Of a stretch of DNA of 64,000 bases, positions 35,801 through 47,236 are shown one piece after another. Source of the DNA: Histoplasma ohiense (taxonomy: Eukaryota; Ascomycota; Eurotiomycetes; Onygenales; Ajellomycetaceae). The stretch's first letter is position 1, and the number at the start of each line of letters is the position of its first letter. A program made the position numbers and the translations under genes. The notes below the pieces were generated by a model that worked only from the letters and a program-made list of their open reading frames with translations, was not told where the DNA came from and did not search any database. Location of the stretch: NCBI GenBank assembly GCA_017607445.1, contig JAEVHH010000004.1, positions 186,001-250,000 of the forward strand, written 5' to 3'.

Positions 35801-37509
35801 TGTATGATCTATACTGGGTTCTCAGTGAGGGGGAAGCTTTTCAGCTTCTTTCTTGTTGAACATGTCTGCAAAGTCTTCATATGATTCAGATAGTTTCTTG
35901 TGCAGTTTCTTGGGGTCTTTGAGTTCTAACTTTTCTAACACTTTCTTGATATTCATCATGCTAGCAGTGAACACTTGGATGTTCTTCTTCTTATGTGCTT
36001 GACAGATTAGTAGTTTGTACACTTCTGCTGATATCTGGGTGAGATCAGCAGTTCTATCAACATTCTTCTTGTAAACACAGTCATCTTCTGAGAAAATAAG
36101 ACAGTGATTGCATGCATCCAACAAGGTTCCAAATTCTGTGAGCCATGATAGGCCGAGCATTAGATCATACTCAAGGTCTTGTATTTCATATGCATATACA
36201 TTCTTTTTCTCATGTCCTTCTACATCAACATTAAATCTTATCATGTTGTAGGAGGCGGATCCTCTGGGGCTGTCAAATCCACTGAGCTTACACAGTTTGA
36301 GAAAGAGAATACACTGAAGCTTATGCTTCTCAACCAGCTGGGTGTCTATAAGAGTGTAGTGAAGGAAACCACTGTCTACCATTGCTCATACATTGACTAA
36401 GCTATTTACAATGACAGAGATCATGATTGCATTCACTTGCATCTTCTGCTCAAATCTTCAGCTAGCTTTTTGCTCCTTGAGCTCTCATTCATATTTTAGA
36501 GCAAGAGCTCATCTTTTCTCTGTTCTTGCTTATCCACAGGCAATGCAGTGTTCATGTGTGTGGGGGGTTTACTTGGGACAATTGCATTCAGACATTGGTT
36601 TGCAAAGTGCTCTGACTTGTCACAGTGTATGCAGACTTCTCTGATGATTTGGTCAGTGGTGTCCTTCTCTGAGATGTTGGGGACCCTCAAGTGGCTTGCA
36701 TTCATGTGTGGGACTCAGTCCATTGATTCTGGTTCAGAGACAGAGGGTGCTGCAGAGTGGTTCGGAGCATACACATTTATTTGATGGAATCCTCTACAAT
36801 TTTGGAGCGCGCGGAACTGAGACAGATTGTTGTCCAACAGACAAAGATCAGCACAGAATTCACTGTATATTGAGAGCTTTGGATGCTCTACACTTCAGTT
36901 ATGCAATTGAAAGTTCAAGTTCTTGAACAATATGTTGATCTTGACAGTGTCATCCCAGTCTTGCCCATCTGCTTCTAGGAGCTTGCAATCAAATTCAGAA
37001 AGATAAGTTGCCAACACAACATCCATCTGATGAGTCCAATTAAGCCAGTCTAACACCTTGGCTTGAAGTGTAGGATTGAGGAAGAGGGAGTCAAGTTGTT
37101 GAAAGACTAGCTCTGGCATACACTGATAGTTCTGACAATGGCTCATTCAGAGTTGGAATTTTGCTAACACATTGCCATCCAACCTGCTATGGATATACCA
37201 TGCTTGATTGGATAGCGAGCCTATTGCTTGTCCATTGATGTCCAATTTGGCATTCACTTTTGACTTCCACACAAGGTAGAGCACTAGATCTCCCTCATAT
37301 TTGTTGAGGATTGGAAGCTTCTCTCTTGGGGGCTTTTCATGAGGTGCGGGTGTAGAAGGAACAGTGAACACAGAAGTGCTCATTTCAGCAAATCATCATT
37401 GCAATTCAGTCATCTGTAGCATCTGTTGCTGGAGGATGCTTCATAGGTCTAAGTTGTCATCCACCGCATTCAGGTGCAGCGGGTGTTTGTAGAATTGTTC
37501 ATAGTTCAT
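32864..37509 (-). pseudogene. gag-pol polyprotein of G1-5 (few breaks)
   Basis: Gag from 37509 (MNY start, broken by TGA; open pieces 37147-37383 and 36895-37146), zinc knuckle VCIHCDKSEHFANQC near 36620; protease core MVDSGF at 36382 and linker to 35822; RT about 35700-34980 with the active site YMND at 35297-35308; RNase H 34547-34948, with ETDASG and TDHKN motifs; integrase with SDRDSQF near 33750; last open piece 32864-33367, containing the chromodomain (EYLIKWVGYDCLTWEP) in its final 60 residues. The end of the frame lies in the LTR. Breaks are mainly TGA. Known role: self-contained retrotransposon polyprotein; the chromodomain reads histone marks for targeting. Confidence 0.9.
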
Positions 37510-37871
37510 TTCAATATCTAAGAACATGTAATAATAATAAAAGAAAAGAAATACTTGTAGACACTCAGTCCTCTCACAGACACTATTCACAGTGTTGCAG
37601 CACTAAGCTTGATCAAGCTTCTTTGTGAATACTATTCACAGCATTACAGTTTGTAGGCACTCAGACCTCATAGAACACAGTCAATTGTGTTTCAGACACT
37701 TAGACACAACAGCCTATATAACTAATGATAAGAGCACTCAGACCCACAAGGAATCTCTTGTAACAACTAGGCACTCAGGTCTGTAAACAACACACTTGGG
37801 CGTAAGAACTGGTAACAACACACTTGGGTGTAAGAACTAATAATGAGACACTCAGGCCTTAAATACAGAAG

Positions 37872-37884
37872 AATCAATTTGTAA
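37872..37884 (-). other. primer binding site of G1-5, self-priming type
   Basis: Bases aatcaatttgtaa (+) touch the LTR and are an exact 13-nt reverse complement of ttacaaattgatt at 37934-37946 inside the same LTR. Confidence 0.68.
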
Positions 37885-38355
37885 TGTAACAGGTGTACTT
37901 TGATTAATGATTTGGTACTATCCTAATTACAGATTACAAATTGATTAAGGAAAGAAAGAGAAAAGAAATCAGAAGAAAAGGTCATACAAAGGGGGTTCTT
38001 ATAGGGGAAAGTTCAGGGTGGAAGAATATCAGAAGCCGCTTCACAGTGGAGTGCGGAGTGGAAGAACATTAAGGGGTACGCGTAAGAATTGTTAGAAGCT
38101 ACACAAGTGTGGAATGTGGGGCGAGGGAATCATTGAGAGCTACGCGGAAGAATTGTTAGAGACTACATGAGTGCAGAACACAGAGCAGGAGAATGTAAGG
38201 AGCTACACAGAAGAATTGTTAGAGACTACACAAGTGCAGAGCACAGAGCGGAAGAACATTGAGGGTTACACAAGGTCACAACAGCTAGAAACGAGCGGGT
38301 GCAGGAGGGGAGTTGATTGCGTAAGTTAATTACTAACGGGTGCTAACCCGTCACA
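37885..38355 (-). repeat. 5' LTR of G1-5 (471 bp)
   Basis: Partner of 32406-32876. No CpG in the inner 150 bases, about thirteen in the outer 320. Between gag and this LTR (37510-37871) there is only a leader with short actcag repeats. Confidence 0.95.
37934..38008 (-). promoter_or_regulatory. predicted LTR promoter and RNA start of G1-5
   Basis: In minus-strand sense: a TATA-like CCCCTATAAG box near 38000, a pyrimidine-rich run, then the self-priming block at 37946-37934 as likely RNA 5' end. Spacing is about 55 bases, the same as in G1b-1. Confidence 0.45.
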
Positions 38356-38879
38356 CTCACAGATGTATATCTAAGAACAGATATCTCAGCATATTCAATC
38401 AATGATAACAACTGCTTACACTTTCAAGATAGACAATGAGTCTCTGATTCAGAATCTCTACAAATATGAATCATGCAAGAAATTCATGATTCACTGATGA
38501 TCAGACACTCAGAATGTGAAATCATATACAACATTGTTGTCTGAGAATTCTACTGATCAGATATGTCAAAAGACATACACTGATTCATACACAACTGTGA
38601 TTGCTGTGGCTCAGTAATAATATGATGTGAACACTGAAAAGAGATGCTGAAGCCTTTATCTATCTTCAACTGAACTTGATGTAATATAGCTATTGATTTT
38701 ACAGTTTTCTTATCTGAAAGTGAAGATTCTATAAACATTCTAGTCATTGTTGACTGACTCAGCAAGGATGTAATACTACAGCTCTGTGACAAGATGAATA
38801 TCAAAATAGTTGCAGATGTCTTCATCAGAAGTCTGTTCTATCATATACACAGTCTGTCTTCATTCATTGTATCAGATAG
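38356..38879 (+). pseudogene. integrase section of G1-4
   Basis: Continues 32405 after G1-5: zinc-binding region and first half of the integrase core (VIVD, LSK, then SD just before the break). Broken by TGA codons. Cut at gatag (38875-38879) by G2-2. Confidence 0.8.
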
Positions 38880-39150
38880 TGTAATGCACTCGTTTATTAT
38901 TTCCTTATTATCTTCGCTTATTCTTACCTCTTTCCATTATACTCTCGCTACCACTATTTCTATATGTATATATATATTGATGTATGTATTTCGCACATCT
39001 TCTTTCTCTTTCTTTTCTTCCTTAGTGATTAGCTACACTACGCTATGTTACACTACTATACTATATTACTTTACAATATATTACTATTATCTCCACTACA
39101 CTATAAACTATCTTCTACTGTTACTCTTCACACTGTCACTACACCTCACA
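38880..39150 (+). repeat. 5' LTR of G2-2 (271 bp)
   Basis: TGTAATG...CTCACA. TATATATAT at about 38967, a CT-rich run, and agtgattag at 39024-39032 as candidate RNA start. CpGs are kept at the outer side (actcgttt, cttcgctt, ctcgct) and partly lost at the inner side (ctccactacac against ctccgctacgc in the other LTR). Confidence 0.95.
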
Positions 39151-39154
39151 GTTT

Positions 39155-39163
39155 CTAATCACT
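39155..39163 (+). other. candidate self-priming site of G2-2 (ctaatcact)
   Basis: Nine bases, four bases after the LTR, exactly complementary to agtgattag (39024-39032) in the LTR directly after the CT-rich run. The layout is the same as in G1 but the match is shorter. Confidence 0.45.
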
Positions 39164-39197
39164 CAACCTTTGAGAGACAGTTCATTGAGTAATAGTC

Positions 39198-42100
39198 ATG
39201 GCCTCTACCCACAGCATTCACTGTACTCATGCTACTGCTGAATCTGAAGCAATAAACACCATGAAAGAAAACCACAAAACACACACTTCTGCCACTGAAA
39301 GTGTGTAACAAGCATCATCTTCTCTTATGAAATCAGACTCTGAGCATAATTCAGAAGAGAATATCTCTTCTGAAGATCTCAGCACAATTGAGACTGAGAA
39401 GATAGCTGTGATCAGAAGAATCAAAAAATTACAGACTGAGAAAGAATTGTGAGAACTTCAACAGCAGTGCAACACTTTACTACAAGAATTGAATGAAACA
39501 ATTCCAGTCATCTGAAATACACTAGAAGCACATCCAAACCACAGTAGAGATGCAACTAGCATGAATGATAATCATGATAATATCACAAGTATTCTCAGAT
39601 CATCAGAAGCTACATTACAAGCACTCAACATCTTAGTGAAAAGTGCTGTGACTACTGTCAGTGAGAGATGTAGTTGAGTACCACTTTGACAATTAGAACT
39701 TTGAGATCTCAGCATGAACAGTCACTCTTCTCAGAGAGATGTGGAAAAGTTCTGAGATCAAAACATGAAAGAATTTGAAAACTTTGTTACAGCTGCTATC
39801 ACTTTTCATGCCAGTGATCTTGATTACTACAACAAACACAACCATCAAAAGATCATCGAAGCCATCACTCATTTCAATGTCAAGATGCAACAACATTGGT
39901 ATCAATATACACATGATATATGGATTTTGCCACCATGGGAAGAATTTGTTAGTTGAATGCAATGTCAAGTCATTGATTCAGATAGAAGTTTCTGAGATGC
40001 TGATAGACAATACTGAAAAACAGAGCAACAAGAAGATCAGACAGTTCAACAATTTACTTCACACTTACAATCAATTGAAGAGCATCTGCAGCATTCTTAT
40101 AGTGAATACCATTGGAAATCACATCTCTATATGAAAGTTCTACCTTCCATTTGCTGAGAATTTGACAAATATGCAACCAAATTGAAAGAGTTAAGCTATG
40201 ATGCCACTCTACATAAACTTGCAATGACAGAATCAAATCTGTCAGAAAGATGGAAGAAGCTTAAAGAGAAGTCAAATTTCAAAAACCTCACTCAAAGCTT
40301 TAACAACAGAAATAATGCTGATAATAGATCACAAAACAAATACAGATGAAATGACACTACAAAATCTGATGACTTCATCTGATCAAAATATTGCTGTTAT
40401 TGCAAGTGACCAGGACATACCATTGATTTGTGTTTCAAACAACCCAAAGATGAATTCAAAAACACCAAATTCAACTCAAAATCTGATACAAAAGATATGA
40501 AGAACTTGAAGAACTCAAAAAATGCTTAAGACACATCATTCAGCTTGCAATGACAGTCATAAGCATGAAAAGTCAATGCAAAAATGCCTTAAGCTTCACT
40601 GTCACAGTGGAACTTGCTACATCTAAGGGTCTGCAAAAAGTGCTTGTGCTAGTAGACTCTGAGTCAGAAGTGAACTGTGTCAATGAATTTTGGACAAAGA
40701 ATCACAATCTAGAAGCTGCTCACTGCAAAATCAAAATGATCAAGTCAATTGATGAATGCATAATGCACTTCTTTGAAGAGTATAACATTGCAACTACTGT
40801 CACTGATCACAAGGGTAATGCACAGCAGACATCTCATTTCTTCCATGTGATGAAGATGAAGAACTACAGTCTTGTATTAGAATTTCTTTGATTAAGACAA
40901 ACAAATCCTCTTATAGATTGATCAGATGGACAATTCTTCTTTAGAAGCTCTGAAAATAAACAACAATCTCAAATTATTTCTGAACAAGATATTCTAGCTG
41001 AAGTTCTTACAGGAGCTAGAGTAGAAATGCTTGTAGTATTATCTACAGAACATTCAAAAGACTCAAAACATGCTTCATGTGTATTCTTGACTGTGTATTT
41101 GGACTTGCTGACTGGTCTATCTGATTATGTCATGTCATATGTGCATATCTTCTCAGAAGAAGCTGCTATAAGTGTGAAAAGATCAGAAAAGATGAAACAC
41201 TGCATAGATCTCAAGTCTGATACACAATCTTCATTTATATCAATATACAATCTCTCTGAAACTGAGTTAGCTGTTCTAAGAGAATATTTAAAAAATGTAT
41301 TAGATAAAGAGTGGATATAACTGTTCAGTAGTCTGACTGATGCACTGATTCTCTTTGTCCCCAAAAAAAATGATGGACTTCATCTTTGTGTAGACTATTG
41401 AGAATTAAATCAAATCACCATCAAGAACTGATATTCTCTATCTCTAATAAGTGAATTACTTGATAGACTTTCAAAAGTCAAGATATTCACTAAGCTGGAT
41501 CTTTGAGATGTCTATCACCGCATACTTATAGCAGCAAAAGACCATTGAAAGACAGTCTTTAGAACAAGATATGAACATTTTGAATATGTAGTTATGCCAT
41601 TTGGACTAGCTAATGCTCCAGTGACATTTCAAGCATACATTAACAATGCCTTGTCTGATTTGTTGGATATATGTTGCATTGTCTATTTGGACGACATTCT
41701 CATATTCTCCAATTCAAAGCAGGAATATAAAGTGCATGTTACTAAGATGCTAGAATGTCTCAAGTGTGCAAATCTATTTGCAAAACTCTCTAAGTGTGAA
41801 TTTGAAGTGGATAAGATCTTGTTTCTGAGATTTGTTATAGATACAAATGATGTTGAGATGGAGTCAGACAGAGTCTTCACTATTGTGAAATGATCTACAT
41901 CTAAATCAATTAAAGAGGTTCAATTCTTCTTGAGCTTTGCTAATTTCTATCAGTGATTTATTAAGTCTTTCTCCTCTATTGCAGCCCCATTATTTGAACT
42001 TACAAAAGAGAGCAAGAAGAGAGAAAGAAAAGTCACTTTTATATGAATAGAAGATGCTCAAAGCACTTTCAATGAGCTCAAATTGCACTTTATGCATGCT

Positions 42101-44248
42101 CCTCTATTAGCTCATTTTGACTCAGCTTGGTGTATTCAGATCAAATCTGATGTATCCACTTTTGCAGTCACTGCTATCCTGTCATAGTTGCAGAATGATG
42201 AGCACTGACATTCAGTTGCCTTCTGATCAAGAAAGTTGATTGATGTGGAAATGTGTTATGATACTCATGATAAAGAACTCTTGACTATTGTAGCAGTATT
42301 TAAGAATTGAAGACACTATCTGAAGAAAAGTCAGTATTCAATTCAAGTCTGATCTGATCATGCCAATCTGCAGTACTTTATGACAACTAAGAAACTGAAC
42401 AGACATCAGATCAGATGGACAGAAGCTTTATCTACTTATGATTTTATATTACTGCACCACTCTGAATCAAAGAATTCAGCTGATGAGCCCAGTCATCATA
42501 CAGACTACAGTGAGGTCTATAATGATCAAACTATGTTATCTACTCTGCAACAGAAGCTGAAACATGGAGTTAGACTAGACTGAGAAGCTGATACTTCTTT
42601 TCAAAATGATATTTCTTCTGATGTAGTCTGTGCATGAATCTCTAATGAGCAAAATGCTTCTTTTAATGAGTGAAAAGCACTTCATATATCAATGTCTTCT
42701 ATCTCTTATGTAAACTCTTCCCCTCTGATGTGCATTGAGCAATATATACCCCAGATTGCAGTCAATAAGGCTATTCTTGAGGACTCAGCATATACAGAAA
42801 TGCCTGAATCCTTCATCTCATTTCTGAGTAAAGCACAGAAGATTGATTCTTTTGCTGCTGAGCAAAGAAAGAAGATAAAAGAGAAGAATATGACTGTTGC
42901 TGAAAATATACTATGAACAATTTCTGAGGATGATATATTGTGTGCTGATGGTCATGTGTATGTCCCTCAACAAAAGACACTCATTGATGAAATTATCAAT
43001 GCAAACCATGATGATCCACAGAGGGGTCACTTTGGTATAAAAAAGTTCATAGACAGCATTCAGGACAAATACTATTGACATGGGCTAGTCAGAAATATCA
43101 AAGATTATATATCCACTTGTGATACTTATCAAAGAGTAAAGTCAAAACAGCACAGACAATATGGAGAATTGAATACAATCCCCTTATCATCAACTCCTTT
43201 CAAATCCATTACTATAGATTTTATTACAGACTTGCCAGCCTCTACATTCCTCCATCAAATCTATGATGCAATTTTAGTGATTGTAGATATATATACCAAG
43301 TTTATGATCTATATTCCTTGCATCAAAAACATTACAGTCAATGAACTAGTGGAAATTGTTTATACCAAGTTCTATACAATTTATGGAGTACTCAAAAACC
43401 ATATATCCAATCAAGAGTTGCTGTTTACAAGCCATTATTGGTCCACCTTTTATTATATGCTAGGCACATGCTGGAAACTTTCAACAGCCTTTCACTCTCA
43501 AACAGATGGCCAAATGAAACAACAAAATCAAACCTTGAAACATTATCTTCAATGCTTTACCAACTATCATCAAGATGACTGAGTATGCTGACTATCACTG
43601 ATGCAGTTTGTTTACAATACCTCTCAACATGCCTCTACTGAAATGACATCCACAGAAGCCTTAATGGAATATCAATCTGATTTGAAAATTAATATCAGCA
43701 AACCATCACAACCAGTCGCCATACATGCTGCTAGCTGTGCAAAACATATCAAGGAAACACATCATAAGCTCATCAAGAATCTACAAAAGATGTGACAAGC
43801 ACAGAAAATCTATTATGATGCAAAACATAAGCTTCAACAATTTAAAATAGATGACTATATCATGCTCAATGCAAAAAATCTCTGATTGCTGCGCCTGATT
43901 TGCAAACTTGATCATAAATATGTTGGATCCTTCAAGATTCTGAATATCATTGGAAAACAAGTGTACAAACTAGAACTGCCATCTTCATATAAAAGCATCC
44001 ATTCTGTATTTCATGTATCTTTATTGAAGCCATACAACCACAGGAATGGAGCTCTACCAGAATCAGAACTGAAACTTGTTGATGGTGAAGAAGAATATCA
44101 AGTTGAAAAAATTCTTGAAAAACAACAACAAAAAAACAAACCTCTGAAATATCTTGTGAGATGAATAGATTGGGGTTCTAGTGGTGATACATGGAAACTG
44201 AAAGAAAACATATTGAACACTCAGACATTTGAAATCTTCCTTGAATAA
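39198..44248 (+). pseudogene. gag-pol polyprotein of G2-2 (broken)
   Basis: Gag from ATG 39198 with zinc knuckle CCYCK.PGHTIDLC (TGA at the dot) near 40393-40440. Protease piece 40550-40891 has VDSES where the family has DSG. RT piece 41594-41893 keeps MPFGLANAP and an intact YLDD (41684-41695). RNase H follows (about 42100-42500). The integrase has VIVD (43270s), but SNQ where SD is usual and K where the catalytic E is expected (DGQMKQQNQ, about 43503-43530). The chromodomain ends the frame (YQVEKIL...YLVR*IDWG, about 44095-44215). G-to-A changes in GG pairs can account for the protease change. Longest open piece 137 codons (43169-43582). Confidence 0.88.
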
Positions 44249-44802
44249 GAAAATGAACAACAAATACAAAATCAACATACTTCCAAACATCAAAAGTATG
44301 AACTTCAAGTTGAAAGATGCCAGAAGTGCAAATTTTAAATCAAAAAACACTAGAAGTGCAAATCTCACTCAAACTTCAATCAAATGCATTCTTTTTAGAA
44401 GGATTTTATCAGAGAAAAGAGAAAAAAGAAAAAAAATTCAATTTGGGTATAATAAATACAAAAAATAAAACATACAAGCAAGAAAAAAACAAAGAAAACA
44501 GATTCTAAGAAAAGTCTAAAGATTCTCAGTTCACTTATCTTCATCTCATCTTCCATCTCTCACTTTCTCTTCTTTCTTTCATCATCTCTCTTATTTCTCT
44601 TCTCTGCCACTCTCATTCAATACTTCTTCTGGTACTTGTATATTATGAGCACTCATTTTGAATGCAGAGGTATAGGCAAATATCTATCTCACAACACATT
44701 TGTCTCCTCACATCTTCTCTCTCTCATCAATCTACTCATTCTCTGACATATTCAATAAAGAAAGATATTTCTCCTCATCTTCTTCTCCCACTTCTTTATT
44801 AT

Positions 44803-45099
44803 TCAGAGCATCCTCTCCCCCTGCTCCACTGATGTCAGTGACAAATTGACAAAGAAAGCAGGCATCACAGACACTGCTGCAGTCATCAGTGTCTTCACAA
44901 TCTTCTTCATCAGCTCTTCAGTCAACTCCTCTCTCATCAATCTCTCTTCAATCAATCTCTTCATCACAGAGCTTTCAGAGCTCATCACTCTCAAAATCCT
45001 CTTCTTCATATTCTCCTCTTCCTCTAACATCTTCACTCTGAAAGAATCAGATACAACCACAGTCTTCAAAATCTGCATCTCTACAGACTCAGCTGTCAC
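44803..45099 (-). CDS. unidentified open frame antisense to G2 pol (about 98 codons)
   Basis: Counterpart of 9680-9979, sharing MQILKTV, VMKRLIE.RLMRE and KKIVK segments. It opens with GTG directly after TGA; internal ATG codons exist. K/E/R-rich and probably helical. The sense strand is also open (44846-45109), so this may be a by-product of composition. Unknown function. Confidence 0.25.
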   Translation of the reverse strand: MTAESVEMQILKTVVVSDSFRVKMLEEEENMKKRILRVMSSESSVMKRLIEERLMREELTEELMKKIVKTLMTAAVSVMPAFFVNLSLTSVEQGERML

Positions 45100-45258
45100 T
45101 CAGTGCTGAAATCATAGAGCATTCATCTCTGCTCTGTCTCAAGCAGACAGTATCACCAGACAAGATGCATTCAATTGTTTAACTAAACAACAAAGATGAC
45201 TTTTGTGACTGATCATGTTCTTCTCAGCTGTCATCTCTGTGAAGATAAATGCTCACCT

Positions 45259-45294
45259 GTGCATGATGCACCTCAGAAGAGGTGTATCACACAT
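45259..45294. repeat. conserved inverted repeat in G2-2 3' region
   Basis: gcacctc / gaggtgt arms around a 4-base loop, extended by gatg/tatc and tgtg/caca. Same structure as 9483-9518. Confidence 0.6.
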
Positions 45295-46074
45295 CTAGCA
45301 TCATTATCAGTATATCAACATTGCTAAGAACACTACTATCTATTCAAAAGCAAATTTGAAGAAAAAGAAAAAGAAAATAAGAATTAAAGAGAATTACTCA
45401 CAGATTTGCAGAATTTCTCTGCAGAGACACAAGTCTCACAACATTTCTGAGCATTTAATCTCAGCACACATCAAAAATCAACATTCTCAAGTCTAGAGAC
45501 ACAATGTTCACATGGAATCTGACTGTTGTGTGTCATGTGATTAGGGCTAAACCTAGAGCAATATAACAAGTGAACAGTGAATGGTGCTATACAGAAACAA
45601 GCTAGTGGTGCATGTGATCACACTAATAACACCACTGACAAGGAACACCAACAATAATACATGATAAGCACCCAAGAAACAACTTACTTAAAATTGAAAT
45701 AATCAAGAAAGCTCATTTCAATAAAAGAGAGGGGGAGGAAGAACAACAATATAAAAAATTTAAAAATTTTTTGGAGATGAAAAATCACAGCAGAAAGGCA
45801 AGAAGCTTTGATGATGATCAAGTTAAAAAAGAAGAGAAATCTTCAAGAAGAAAGAAATTCTTTTTACTTCTCTGCATACAACCTCTGGCAATCAAAGAAT
45901 CCATCAATTCCATCTCATTAGAAAATCAATAACAACACATATACAAGCTATCTAGAGGACACAATCGATATACTGCTATCAACAAGTGAAACTTACAATA
46001 TGAGAATGCAATTATCTACTAGCAAGCAATCTATACAATCACTGAGAGCAGCTCTTATAAAAAAGAAGGGCAAT

Positions 46075-46345
46075 TGTAATGCACTCATTTATTATTTTCT
46101 TATTATCTTCACTTATTCTTACCTCTTTCCATTATACTCTTGCTACCACTATTTCTATATGTATATATATATTGATGTATGTATTTCGCACATCTTCTTT
46201 CTCTTTCTTTTCTTTCTTAGTGATTAGCTACACTACGCTATGTTACGCTACTATACTATATTACTTTACAATATATTACTATTATCTCCGCTACGCTATA
46301 AACTATCTTCTACTGTTACTCTTCACACTGTCACTACATCTCACA
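46075..46345 (+). repeat. 3' LTR of G2-2 (271 bp)
   Basis: Partner of 38880-39150. The inner first 70 bases have lost the CpGs that the 5' LTR keeps there (actcattt, cttcactt, ctcttgct). The outer half keeps tacgct, ttacgct and ccgctacgc. Confidence 0.95.
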
Positions 46346-47236
46346 GATAGAGACAGTCAATTCATCAGTGCACTCTGAGTCTGCATATGTCAATTATTAA
46401 GAATTGAATGAAAGTTATCAACAGTGTATCACTCAGAGACTGATGAAGCTACTGAGAGAATAATATAAATAATAAAGAACATTCTCTGTAAGTTCTGCAA
46501 TTATACACAAGACAACTGAAGCAATCTGCTGTCACATACTGAGATTATGATTAATAGTTGAGATTCTGCTATGATAGATGTAAGCTCATTCTTTCTTCTA
46601 TATAAATACAACTTAGAGATTCTGAACTTCTCTGAGACTCTCTGAGAAATCATATACATCTGCAGTTTCATACAGATGACAGAGAACATTGTGAGCAAGC
46701 TGAAGAAAGTTCATAAATGAGCAGAAGCTTCAATGATCAGTGCTCAGCAAAATTACAAAAATCAAACAAACATCAGAAGAAGTTCTACAACTCAATATTA
46801 TATAGAAGACAAAGTCTGACTGAATCTCAAGAACATAAAAACAGATCATCTCTCATATACACTAGATTATCATCACATCAAATATACAGTAAAGAAAGTG
46901 CTAGATATATATGATTATCAACTCAACATTTCATCTGATATTCATAACATCTTTCATACAAACCTGCTTCAACCTGCAGCTGAGAATCCATTCCTCTCAC
47001 AGAGAATCTTCAATTGACAGTCATCTGTCATCATAGAAGAAGACAATGAACTCAAGTGAGAAATTGAAACAATTCTTGACAATAGAATCAATCACTGCTG
47101 CTGTGAATACTTTGTCAATTGAGTAGAATACAATCATTCAATCTGAGAATCTGTGTCTGTCTTGAAGAACACCATCACTCTTGACATCTATAAGTTCTCA
47201 CTCACCTCAGTAGAGGGGGATAATGTGATGAATTAG
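46346..47236 (+). pseudogene. integrase end and chromodomain of G1-4
   Basis: Resumes at DRDSQF after G2-2. The catalytic E region (TDEATE) is near 46440; C-terminal part and chromodomain near 47030-47200, with Trp codons converted. The frame ends in the 3' LTR. Confidence 0.82.

Larger units (their letters stand above)
32406..38355 (-). mobile_element. G1-5: best preserved G1 element
   Basis: 471-bp LTRs at 32406-32876 and 37885-38355; perfect duplication ctcac (32401-32405 and 38356-38360). Complete gag-pol order on the minus strand. It is among the youngest insertions here: it retains many TGG codons and CpGs and has long open pieces. CpG survival in the two LTRs is complementary, with the outer parts kept and the inner parts lost. 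Confidence 0.96.
44249..46074 (+). other. 3' non-pol region of G2-2
   Basis: Colinear with 8699-10521. It starts with three 33-base-like repeats (44290-44370), holds the antisense open frame (44803-45099) and a hairpin (45259-45294), and ends with the purine tract next to the LTR. No known domain. Confidence 0.7.
38880..46345 (+). mobile_element. G2-2: complete G2 element
   Basis: Both LTRs are 271 bp (38880-39150 and 46075-46345), with perfect duplication gatag (38875-38879 and 46346-46350). Gag, protease, RT, RNase H, integrase and chromodomain (39198-44248) are followed by a 1.8-kb 3' region and a purine tract (46059-46074). Confidence 0.96.

Noticed and set aside
39693..39968. Minus-strand frame in G2-2 gag as a host gene
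   Set aside because: Antisense shadow of the Gag coding strand, which has the zinc knuckle downstream and the expected position after the LTR.
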